This document shows, one piece after another, positions 46,456-56,613 of a stretch of 64,000 nucleotides of DNA (position 1 is the stretch's first letter; every line of letters begins with the position of its first letter). Under the pieces are notes generated by a model. It had not been told where the DNA came from and searched no databases. It was given only the letters and a program-made list of their open reading frames with translations. Origin of the DNA: Filosporella fistucella (taxonomy: Eukaryota; Ascomycota; Leotiomycetes; Helotiales); the NCBI GenBank assembly GCA_030077755.1, contig JAQJZZ010000015.1:310001-374000 (forward strand), in the 5' to 3' direction. The position numbers and the translations under genes are program-made.

Positions 46456-48531
46456 TCATACGAAAGTAATACTCTCGAGAACGTCCTGAGTTTCATGAAC
46501 CATTTCACCCTCCGCCGCCCCATGAAAATAGCTCTCGCCCACCAAGAGATGATGAGATGGTTCTCCTTTGCGCACAATAAGAGGTAGACTGCAGCCCATG
46601 AAAACATAAGCTATATCTCCCTTTTCGCTTCCTCCTGGCACTATTCCAATAAACCCAGAATCCAATACTGCTAGTCTTTTGCCCCAGCAAACCTCCAAAC
46701 GGGAACGAAATGTGTCTGTGGTCATATTTAACATCTCGGCTGGGGAGAATAAGCAATCAGTGGACTCTGAAGTTGAGCCGATTTCGCTACTGGCAGTGGC
46801 AATATCGTGGTTATCTGGATATTCCTCGTCCGTTTCAAGTTTTTCGCTGTCCTGATCTTCAGAGTCTCCTTCGCTGCCGTTCGCTTTGATACTTTCTGGA
46901 GAACTGCATATGAAATTCAGTATTTGTTTTCTTTAAACATGCACAGTTGAACACAGGATGGAGTATGAACAGAAATAATACCTTTCCTCCGAGGTTTGGT
47001 CGGAAAGCTCTGGCAACTTTCTCCATTTTGAGTCTCTCCCTGCAACTAATACACGGCAAAAGGCATCGAGGACATTTTGCGGACTTTCATACCTACTCTC
47101 AATATCTTTCCAGTTTTGGCTATCAAGAAGCAAATTCAGCCAGTTGTTGAAGATATCAGATTCACTCCCGCTCTTTCCGTTTTCATCACTTCGCCCGAAA
47201 GATTCTACAACTTCAAATTTCATTCCTTCATCAGTGACGCTGATTTCAGTAATGTGGCCTAAAGCAAACCCATCAGCCGTTAAATGCAGTCGTTCTTTCG
47301 AGAATTTGACTCGTGCGCGAGAAGTTCCGCCGGAACAATACTTTTCTGCTTCGTTCACAGGCGATCCTAGAAAGCTATCTCCACCGCAGTATCTCTGGTT
47401 GAGACAGATACCCGGAACTACGCTGTCTGTACTCCAATCTGGGACCCACGATGGAAGATCGATAAAATTTCTCTCATTCCGGCAAGCGCAAAGTATATCC
47501 AGCGAGCCAGTAGCACTTATATATTTTACCGCAAGATCCAAGTAAACCATCTGCGGACTCAAATTATAGTCAGCCTTTATTCCCATTTTGTCACCATCTC
47601 CAGACATTCCCAAGAGGCCGTACACGTAGTCCCTTGGATTTGTTGCAATACAATCTCGGTGTTGATGCAACAATTCCAACAGGGTGAAGGGCGGATCACT
47701 GTCTCGGATTCGGCGACATTGAGAGAGCCGGATCCCGTGCGAAAAGCTGTCTAAAGGCTCATCTGGAAACTTGTCCCAAATGATTGTATTGATTTCCAAC
47801 CAGCAGACATCGATAGCATAAGAAGTGATTAGAAAGTAGACCCACGGTAAGGTCTTTCTACCACAAGTCACGCGAGCCTTAGGCTGGTTCGCGAGGGAGA
47901 CCTCTTGTACTACCCAGATTCTTGTCCACCACGGTCGTCGATATAGGCAGTTTAATGATTTCAGAAGCTCTGGAGTGCAACCTTGAAACAGCGGCATGAA
48001 TAGGCCGTGATAAGATATCGTCCATGGACCCGTTAACAACTGCTCGGGGTTTGAAACGGCGTCACCCAATTGCTGCACAAACTCCAACGCCGCATAATCG
48101 CTTTCATCGGCTGACCCTATCCAGACCTCGACTCGATCTGCCTGAGAATAGATGTCTCGCATTCGAAGAACTTGCTTGTTTCTTTCCGATATATCCTTTT
48201 GATTGATACAGATCGCATCAATCCAGAAGATGCGAGAAGTGGACTGATCTCGGAAATTCTGTAGAGCATCATAGAGATTGACGGTTACGTTGATTATACA
48301 GCCATCGATAAAAACCGTTTTGGTATCTAACGGATTTCCCCAGGTATAGGATAGTGCATGGTATTCCGGATTTTCATCTAGAGATACATTTTGAAGCGTG
48401 CAGTGTATTGGATCGTCGAAGAGGCCCGGTTGAAGATTCAGCAGGCGGATCTCGTTGCGTGGAATCGAAAGCCCCTTGTATTCATATTCTCGACTTTTTT
48501 CATCGGCCTCTCTTTTTCTCTTTCGCTCCAT
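46456..48531 (-). CDS. HET-domain protein (heterokaryon incompatibility)
   Basis: Member of the fungal HET family; such proteins trigger cell death or growth arrest when incompatible hyphae fuse. Two exons, 48531-46982 and 46903-46456, give 665 residues. The HET domain spans roughly residues 57-215, with the three conserved blocks YHALSYTWG (57-65), IFWIDAICINQKD and RRPWWTRIWVVQEV. The N-terminus is basic (MERKRKRE), which could be a nuclear signal. The region after the intron is acidic, Ser/Glu-rich linker and then a folded C-terminal part beginning near EVCWGKRLAVLDSGFIG, common in HET-6-like proteins. No NACHT or WD repeats are attached, so it is a stand-alone HET protein. It sits alone between two AT-rich stretches. 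Whether it acts in allorecognition cannot be read from one allele. Confidence 0.93.
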
Positions 48532-50357
48532 CCTAACCTACTCGGCTTTGCCAAAGATCCGCCCTGTTCCCATAATCGTATTTCGTCGAACAGATGGAGG
48601 ATAAAAAAGCGATACGAGCAAATATGCACGTTGAGAATAACAAATTGTGGCTGGCAAGCGAGATTACAAAGCTGCTCTGTGAAATTCACACCACTAGCGA
48701 GTAGCCCAGAGTGGGCAATAGTAAGACCTTATTATAATATAATGTTTTCTTTTTACAGACCCTCGTCGCTCTAAAATCTTGAGATATTTATAAAGGTAGT
48801 TTGTTGGCATATAGCTGTGGCCGTACGGTGGGACGGGTGAGGTTATATTATTTAATTGGTTAAATAAGCGAGGTCGGTGATTTGAACCTCCCTCATGCCT
48901 CACGAAAATGGTACCTTAACAATCGATTCCCGTTGAGCGAGGTCACCACGAGAGGAAGTAGTCGATGCGGCTTCTCACAAATCGAAGTGAAAGAATCGCA
49001 AAATGTATTTAGAGTAATGCTAATAAAATTAATTTTAATGATATTTGATTCAGATTTATTCGCTATAGTGTTAGATCATGTCTGCGCGGATAGAGCGATA
49101 GTTGAACTTTGGGAGAGGCTCGTCCATCTGGATTACGCCGGTAAAATTATGAGGCTGAAATGAGTCACGTGCGATTTGACAAGACGGATCCAGAATTTGC
49201 TCCAGAAACGCTGAGGGAGCAAAAAAGGATTCCCGGGCAAAATTTGGTAAGGAACCTATAGCCGGGTCCACATTATCGTGCGCAGGCTAACTCAGGCTCT
49301 TGCTCAGGCTCGCTTAGGCTCTGCTCCGGCATCCTCATCCTCAGCTCAGGTTAAAGCAGCAGTTGCTCACGTCTGTAGACTAAAACGGAACCAACGAAAG
49401 GGAAAATTAGTAACTGAGTCTATGGGTATTCGACCTCTTTGGTTTGACGAAGGGATATTATACCAATGGAAGCTGTATCGTAGACAGGTATACAGTATCC
49501 CACTTCCTGCAATATGTTTACATGGTATCTAACTATTCCAAATAGCTACGAAACGAAATTTGGTATTGAGAGTACGGCATGTGGCGCGGATTTAGAGCCA
49601 AGATCTGGTTCTCTCGTGATTCTGGTACTTGTCGAGCAGACTGTTTCTACTCAGTCTTGTGATTCATTTTAGTGTATATGAGAGTATGGATGGAGGATAG
49701 TACAGCTTGAGGTGTCAAGTTGTCTGCAGTAGGAAAGGGCTTTGCAAAATTGTTTTACAACTCGTAGAGTACGGATTCAATTGATGTACCAAAAATCAGA
49801 ATACGCCCCTAGGCACATCTAATGCCTCTGCAAGATCACTTGAGTATAATTGATACAAAATCCCAGTATCTGTAGAAGAATTTGAGAATAAAGTTGAGAC
49901 TCCCCGAAAATCAAACATTTGTTGGGAGGAAACTTGCTGGAATTGACATAAAAAACAAGTTGCCCCAAACTTCTCACAAATTAGAAGCCAATCTATAAAC
50001 ACAACGACAATCAAGAGCTGATCCTTTGGCTATAGCCAAAAGCTCTAATAAAGGAAGGTTTGAGGAGAATTGCTGAATGTCCTATGGGTGTGGATATTAC
50101 CACAGAGCTAGAATAACATATCTGAACTGGGGAAAACCGCTTCCTTGGAACTCCACATGTGTGACAAGAAGTAACGATTCACTTTTGCTTAGCATGTCAC
50201 ATTACGAAATAGAAATTTTGGCGGTGGATCTCTAGTATTCTTCTCCACTAGAGATCATACCTGCTTTTTGGTGCTCCCACCCGCACCAGCACACACGCCC
50301 ACAAACACAACCAAGCCCCCACCACTCTTAACAACCACCCTTTGGCGGAATTGATCT
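48532..50357. other. AT-rich gene-free region
   Basis: Mostly AT-rich and non-coding, probably decayed mobile DNA. The octamer GCGAGGTC occurs twice about 65 bases apart near 48870 and 48937. At 49283-49345 there is an irregular run of CAGGCT-like hexamers (TCAGGCT, TTAGGCT and variants). The open frame at 49278-49532 begins inside that run and is not called. Confidence 0.4.
49283..49345. repeat. irregular CAGGCT-type hexamer repeats
   Basis: About four close copies of CTCAGGCT or variants followed by looser ones, in a GC-richer patch inside AT-rich DNA. The copies are spaced 9-12 bases, so it is not a clean microsatellite. Confidence 0.4.
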
Positions 50358-52091
50358 TCAGTAGCCGTAGTTGTGCTTCGGCTTAGTTGGGACGCCAACT
50401 ACACGATCAATGGCATCGCTGCCGAAGGTGGCGTATGTACCGGACTTGGTCCAGCGCACACTGTGGTATCCGATGCGATACTCACGTTTGTGAGTACTGC
50501 AACGAAAGAAGAGGTAGGCGGCTGGGCCGTTCAGTTGGAATTTCTCAACTCCTTCCAAACAACCAAACACAACCCACTTCTTCTCCCCACCCACCTTCTC
50601 CAATTCGTCCCATTTTTCGGCCTGCTTGCTCTTTCCCTCCCCTCCCTCCTCAGCCGCCGAAACAGCTCCAACCCTCTCTCCTCCTGGTGCCTCACAGGCG
50701 AGCCAGGTCGACTCCTCCTCGAAGTTCACACGAGGGTTGATCTTGACGACTGCCTTGATGGCAAGTCGTTGGACCTCGTCAAGGGAGCCAGGCGCAAAGG
50801 TGACGTTGCCGGTGTTGAGAGCCTTGACGAAATCGTGAATTGGGGCGTGCTTCTGGTCTGTAAGGCCACCAGAGGACTCTCTCACTCCGAATTTTGCTTC
50901 GGTGCAGCAGAAAGGACCATCTTGGAGATCGACGTGGGACTTGCTTGTCTGTAGAATTGTCAGCTTCGAAGCCAACGAGATAGATTAGACCACTATTTGT
51001 GCTCACCTCCTTTTGTGCTTGAAAGCGCTCAAACTCCTTGGTGGTCATTTGACTCATGATTGCGTCCTTGTAATTATCTCCTACGTGCTTGTTTCCATTC
51101 ATGCGAGCTGCGTGAAGTCCTGGAATTTGAGATGGCTCTTTGTAGTCTACTGCAGCAGTCTGGTAGATCGAAGTCAGAAGATTTTAGTTGATAGATCTTG
51201 TGATGGAGGAAAGAAGATCGCGATAGTGATGGGATGTAGAAGGGTTGTATTCGTGATGCTTGATACAGATGGGTGTAACTGTGAGAAATAGAACACTGAA
51301 GCTTTTTGTGGTCGTTGGTTTTGACAGGAATTGAGATGCCGCAGTTGAAGATAAACAAAATTCTATCATCGATACTTGCCCTTCTGATTCACCACCAAAG
51401 AACGTGGCTTGAGTGGAAAAGCGCTAACGAAAAAGGGAAATATGTACCTTATGGATTGCGCATGACGCCTTAGGAGTGCAAAGACTACAGCCATACTTAG
51501 CCTGGTCTGAAGGCTTGTTTCGTCCCGAAGAAAACCTGGAGTCTTCGACAGATGCAATGCCAGAGTCCAAACTTCCAGTTGTATGAGAAGACCGTGTAAG
51601 GTTTGATGAATACATGCTTTCGTCTTGTGAGTCGAGGTTACGCTCAGTGTCAACACTACTCATAAAGCTCTGCAGAAAAATGCTGTTAGTTTCAAGAGAC
51701 GTGGCAGGAAAGGGACTTACAGAAGTCGAAGCAGCATCTTTCAAAGCTTGGCTGGCACCAAGAGACTTGTAATATGACAAGTCGCCGTCTGTAACAGAGT
51801 CGATGTGCTTGTTAGAGTTCTAAGTGCATCATTAGCAATGTGTTTTGTGAGACACAAATAAAATAACCTACTACGTGAGATGTGTGATCTTCTTCAGAAC
51901 TGCTGAAGGCACCGGAGGCAGTTTCCTCAAATGCGTTAAAGATGTTTTTGATTTCCTAAACTTGTTGTAAGCAGCGTATCCCAACTTCACATCATTCGAG
52001 ACCTTACAAGATCTAGATCACCTGGCCTTTCGTGACTCTCAAGGCTCTGTTTAACATCAATGAGCGTCTTCTTTGGTAATTTTGGATCCAT
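50358..52091 (-). CDS. conserved-looking hypothetical protein, six exons, all introns phase 0
   Basis: I do not recognise this family. Exons by frame and splice sites: 52091-52008, 51955-51872, 51819-51721, 51669-51448, 51159-51007, 50948-50358, total 410 residues. Every exon length is a multiple of three, so each intron is phase 0; the fourth intron is 288 bases. The first half is polar and disordered (Ser, Asp, Glu), with a small CxxC-type patch YGCSLCTPKASCAIHK near residues 150-165. The second half looks folded: HDFVKALNTGNVTFAPGSLD, RLAIKAVVKINPRVNFEEES, VVFGCLEGVEKFQL and YLFFRCSTHKREYRIGYHSV, and it ends HNYGY. There is no signal peptide or membrane segment. The exon 2 donor could also lie three bases earlier. 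A regulatory or signalling role is possible but unsupported. Confidence 0.7.
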
Positions 52092-52188
52092 GATGACGGA
52101 AATGATGTGCATCTATCGTTGACTGGGGAATTGAAAGATCTGATAGATAGGAAGGTTGTGTGTGTGGAGAAAGAAGAACCTTTGTTGA

Positions 52189-52422
52189 AGACACGCTGAA
52201 GGTTTAAAACTTGCTCAAGCCCGGAAAGTTGTGGAAGATTTCTCTTACCATAACCGTCGAGGACTAGCTTCGCCATATGCAGACGCTCTCCTTCCTCGTT
52301 CGGACGATGGACGGCCTGAAGATAGCTATACCACTATACCATTTGATAGCAAGCCTGAGCGGAGTGAAGCTGAAGGAGCTGTGAAAGCAGGAACAAAGTT
52401 CAAGCCAGTGAGATCCCACTAG
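52189..52422 (+). pseudogene. orphan coding-like fragment
   Basis: An open frame without an ATG that reads like a terminal exon: LAQARKVVEDFSYHNRRGL, then PYADALLPRSDDGRPEDSY and a basic end KAGTKFKPVRSH before the TAG. Composition and codon pattern look coding, but I find no upstream exon with start codon and acceptor that completes it. It overlaps the upstream region of the six-exon gene on the other strand. It could be the last exon of an unannotated short gene or a fragment left after rearrangement. Confidence 0.3.
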
Positions 52423-54506
52423 AGACTCAAGCTATCGAAGCTACAAAGCAAACAAGAAGTGAGTCACTAGTCCATATCTCTTAATCATGTAGAGATCTGT
52501 AGATGGCATCTTAGCTATGACTTGTCAATCTAATTCGGATAATAGATTCATTAAATCATTAAACAACCCCGCCTCGACTTCCACCGTTTACCGATATGTT
52601 CCAATTTCTCACAGGAATGATTCGAAGCTCGATTACAACAATGTTTCGGCTTGGAGCTCGATTGGTCCAGAGATTCTATGTCATGAGAGCTCGCCAAGAT
52701 CACGATAATCTTGTCCAGTTGGACGCTCTCAACATGCAGATGGAAGTATGGGAGGAATATACTGGCAATTGAAGAGTGGATACCATATTGGAGGAGTTGC
52801 ATGGGTGTGTCATCATAGCAACCGAAATGGGTCCAAGAAGCGGTTTGGGAAATTGATAGGGAGCAGCAAAGGGTTATGGTGGTCAAACTGGATAGTAATA
52901 CATTGTCACACAGGGCAACAAAAGGACCAAACTTTTAGTGGTGAGCACCACCCTTGTCGTCCTATGTACCTCGTAGACAAGGAAAATGGATTCAGTGTGG
53001 GCATTGAAATCTGCTTGCTCAAAACTTGACATAATGTTTTGAGGTGCAGCTAAGCGGAAACACAGATACGAAAGCCGGAGATTTCATCAAAGAGATGTGT
53101 GGGATCTCTGAACCCTCTGAAATTGCCTCGATAGAATATGAAAAATCATGAGAAGACAAGAGAGTTAGCATGTCCTGATTGTTTCTAGTAGCGCTGCCTT
53201 TTTTCGGGCCTCGCAGAGAATCAATCCTAAGCAGTAAGTGTCAATAGAGGCAAGTAGCATCGATTGAACAAGTATCGCCGGTACCCTATTTTGTTAGCAT
53301 CTTTGACATTCTCGACTTCGACCTCATTCCATTTCTCTTTGTATTGTAGCACCAGAATTCTATCAAACGTGGCCCTTAAAAGTCGAAGAAAAGGTGCCTT
53401 TCATGCACATCGGTAGCCCGAAATTCTCTTCTAAAAGATAACCAGTCTCAACTCGGCATAATCCCACGCTATTCCACAATACCTCCCCTCCCTTTCCGCA
53501 TTAACTCTACACGATGACTGCTAATCTGACTTGGCCTACACAGAAGGCTTTAGCTAAAGCACAACTTTCACAGCTCTCCAAACGAATACCTCGCACATGT
53601 TTTCTACTGAGCTATATCGCGAAACCTCTTCATTAATCTTTCATATAAACGAAGTGGTGGCTCTGATTCTCTTTGCGCAAGCAGAAACTGCTTTGCCAGC
53701 AGCTGCTCTCCTCTCATATATCTCTGAATCAAGCACTCCATTAATCACCCCTTATGGCATAATCAGCCCCAAGTATGTTTGAATAGCCGCTTGGCTCTAA
53801 CGCACATACCTCACAATTATCAAGTAATAATTCGATTACTTAGAATCAAGGGATAAATATCAGGGCCAAGGAATCGCTTCTTAATTATCTGCAATTGAGC
53901 ACTTTGTCACCGGTAGCCCTGTCAAAAATGGTTGACTTTTTTCCTCCATGAATGAGCCACAGACGGGTGGGACGGTGGTTTCTACAATTCAGGAGTTTGC
54001 TTCAAAATTTAACACTAATTCGCTGAATTTTCGGTTTCCCAATTTGGTAGTTAGCTCGGTCAGACCAAAAATAACAACCGCGCGCGAAACCGCTGCCAAA
54101 GCGAAGATAATGAATCAAAAAGCGCCAAAAAAAAAGTTATCTTCCAAAGTTTCAAGTGACAAAACACATCTCCAACCTACTCTCGAATAGATTACTCTTG
54201 AGTAGATTGAAGGGGTGAACACCATATGGGAACTCGTCAACAGCTCTGATATGCCTCGAAGCAGGTGTTTTTATCTCCCACGGTTTTCCACGGTAACCGT
54301 AAACGTTTCCGTTGGACCAAACAACCTGAGTTGAGTAGCCGGTGTGGAAGCTGGGTGGCCTATTTGACACGATACAGCTATAGAGCGTTCCATTTCCGCA
54401 CAGCAGAAACTTTCTTCCGCAGATACCCCATATCATTTTTTGCACGACGATAAATCAGACGACAGAAACAACTTTACAACGGCGGGAAGGTGGCTCCCAT
54501 AAATCA

Positions 54507-54546
54507 GGGGCTCGCTTAGTTCTAGCGATATATTCTAGCGAGCCCC
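54507..54546. repeat. 40-base interrupted palindrome
   Basis: GGGGCTCGCTTAG pairs with CTAGCGAGCCCC across a loop of about 15 bases, with one bulged base, giving a 12-pair GC-rich stem inside AT-rich DNA. It is followed by a TTTT run. It could be a terminus or hairpin of a decayed mobile element. Confidence 0.6.
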
Positions 54547-55019
54547 TTTTGTGAGGACGAGGATTGATTCCTGGGCTGGCCGGAGACATGCCCTAGAGGC
54601 TTCTGAACAAAAGGGAGGCAGAGGTGGTAAGAAAGGTAGAAATTCGAGATGCATAATTACAAAGCAGGAGAAACGCATTGAGAAAGGGACTGCGTTGCTG
54701 CCAATTCGAGTATATTGGTGGACTGGATACAAAAGTGAAATCTGTACTGCTGGCTCTTTGAACTTGCCGAGATAAACACGACATCACTTCTATGTACAAG
54801 TGATGAGAAGTTTCTCTATTCTGGATACAAGAATCTGATGAGGTGAGGCTTTATCACAGTGGAAAATACGAGTCTACAATGACAAGGGGCTCCAACTACC
54901 CAGAAGGGGGTATCTCATCTGGAAGAAAGCATTGTAATTACCATTCTGAAAGTATTTATTAAAAAGAAGAAGCTGCTATCGCCCCTTTATGTATCATTAT
55001 TTACAATACCTACGACTAT

Positions 55020-56092
55020 CTATGTGCCTAATGCTTTTCGGTCTCTTCCGTCCTTCCTCCCCTCCTTTCCGACTTTCCTCGTGCCAAATATGCTAGAGAC
55101 CTTTTGAATCCAACTCTTGGGCTTCTTTGAATCACTTGGTGGGAGTGGTTTGCTGGTAGAAGAGACGTCAACCATCGATTGAGACGAGAGACCTCTCGCC
55201 TTAGAAGATCCCTTGGAAGTTGCTGGTATATCCACCATGGAGGGAGACGATAGAACTCTTCTTGCAGCAACTGCCGTGAAAATTTGGGGAAGCTCTTCCA
55301 TAGATGCAGATGGCATCAACCGTGCCTTCGGAACCTCCAATATATTACCGAACGCCGAAGGAGGTTTTCGTCCTGTATATGGCAAGACGTTGGTAGTTTG
55401 TTGGTTTGCAGTCCCAGAATGAGAGAGCATTGTGTGCTCAGCTGGAAGGGCTGGAAGCGGCTTGTTTAGTCGGATAAGGGTAGACGGTCTGTCAGATTTG
55501 CTTTGCAGAACTTGAAGAGCACTTGCTGTGGATGACTGAATAAGACGAACAGGCAATGGGCTGGCGGTGGAGGAGCCAATTAATGCGGATTCAAAGTCGT
55601 CGATGGATGCGTCCTGGAGAGCGATGTGGCTGGTTTTCTTCTTTGGGTAGGATGAAGAAGGGATACTGCCATTGAAGAAGAAGGAAGGTTCGTCTTTGGC
55701 AACATACTGCCATCCAACATGAGATCTCTGCTTTGTGGGAGCGGTAGATCTAGTATTTCCGTCGTTGTAATCGTTGAAGGGGCTTTCCTAGAAGAAGCTA
55801 ACGCAGCAGCTCCATGGACGCTCCTGCCAGGTAAAGAAAAGTGTGGGTGAGGGGCAGGCAAATTTGACGACGTGGAATTCTTGAAAGCCGACGAAGATTG
55901 ACCGTTCTTGATTGTTCGTTCATCTGAAGTGACTCTCTTGGCTGCCAGATCTATTATCAAGCTGTTGTTGACTGATAGACGTGTCGAAGATCCTGACGCA
56001 TCCAGTAAAGGGGCGAACGACATTGTATCAACTTCCGAGGTAGAAGCAAAATCCTTTTTAGCTGGCAGAGAATCATTTCCGCTGGAAGACAT
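55020..56092 (-). CDS. disordered hypothetical protein with frame break
   Basis: Two overlapping frames seem to form one gene. From the ATG at 56092 a Ser-rich frame runs through LPGRSVHGAAALASSRKAP to about 55780. From there the neighbouring frame is clearly the coding one: RSHVGWQYVAKDEPSFFFNG, then HIALQDASIDDFESALIG, and on to the stop at 55020. Joining them needs one extra base near 55775, or a short intron with a weak donor ending at the TAG at about 55792. The C-terminal part holds a repeated motif: ASMEELP, SSPSMVDIPATSK and SSQSMVDVSSTSK, then PKSWIQKVSSIFGTRK and a basic tail. I do not recognise the family. Length would be about 355 residues. Either a frameshifted allele, a sequence error or an unusual intron. 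Confidence 0.5.
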
Positions 56093-56613
56093 TTTGTTGA
56101 TGTGAAGAGAGTGAGCTTGTTGCGAAGTCCGAGGCTTTTCTTTTGAGGTGAGAAGGGCTTGAAGGTACAGTGCGCTGACGGATTGGAAGCAGAAGACGTG
56201 TATGGCGAGGCTTGACTTTTTGGAATTAGCTTGGTATCCTCTGGAAAAAGTGTTTCCAGCTCACCTTTGCAAGGTTACACGTGTAAAGAGATTGATACTC
56301 TCCCGTTTGTGTCTGCAGAGGACATTCGAGGCAGGCTTTCTTGCGCTTAGTATCTTTGAGATGTAAATCAGGAAGAACGGAGCCAAGAAAAGTCGTCTCG
56401 CACTTCTGATTTGTTGACTTGATCTGTTTAGATTCGTCGACGCAGCGCAGATGCTTAGTGTCCCCCGAATTTTGAACGAGAGGACCGTCGCAAAGAAAAA
56501 CCGGATGCCACTTTCGGACGAATACGTCGCCTCCTCATACCACTGAGACGATTCGCAGTTGACTTGAGCTACGACAAAAGTCGTTGCGTTATTGTGACCC
56601 CTCTAACAGTTAC
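56093..56613. other. promoter region of the disordered protein and 3' flank of the GT gene
   Basis: About 520 bases without a supported gene. It lies upstream of the start at 56092 and downstream of the stop at 56614, both on the minus strand. Confidence 0.5.

Larger units (their letters stand above)
52092..55019. other. 2.9 kb with coding-like fragments but no complete gene
   Basis: Two + strand fragments look coding: 52189-52422 (listed separately) and an ATG-started frame at 52596-52772 (58 residues, beginning MFQFLTGMIRSSITTMFRLG). From 53000 rightward the DNA is AT-rich and holds short frames without motifs, including 53514-53636 and 53597-53782, which overlap in different frames. A hairpin-forming palindrome at 54507-54546 is listed separately. 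Confidence 0.35.

Noticed and set aside
48850..48960. tRNA-like B box (GGTTCAAATC) on the minus strand
   Set aside because: The flanking bases do not form a T-arm stem and no A box or acceptor stem is found at the right distance. It is more likely part of decayed mobile DNA.
53948..54190. 80-codon open frame, basic and Ser/Thr-rich
   Set aside because: It lies in AT-rich DNA, has no motif and no support from neighbouring exons.
54507..54546. Helitron 3' end
   Set aside because: A hairpin is present but no CTRR-T end follows at the expected distance and no 5' TC end was found.
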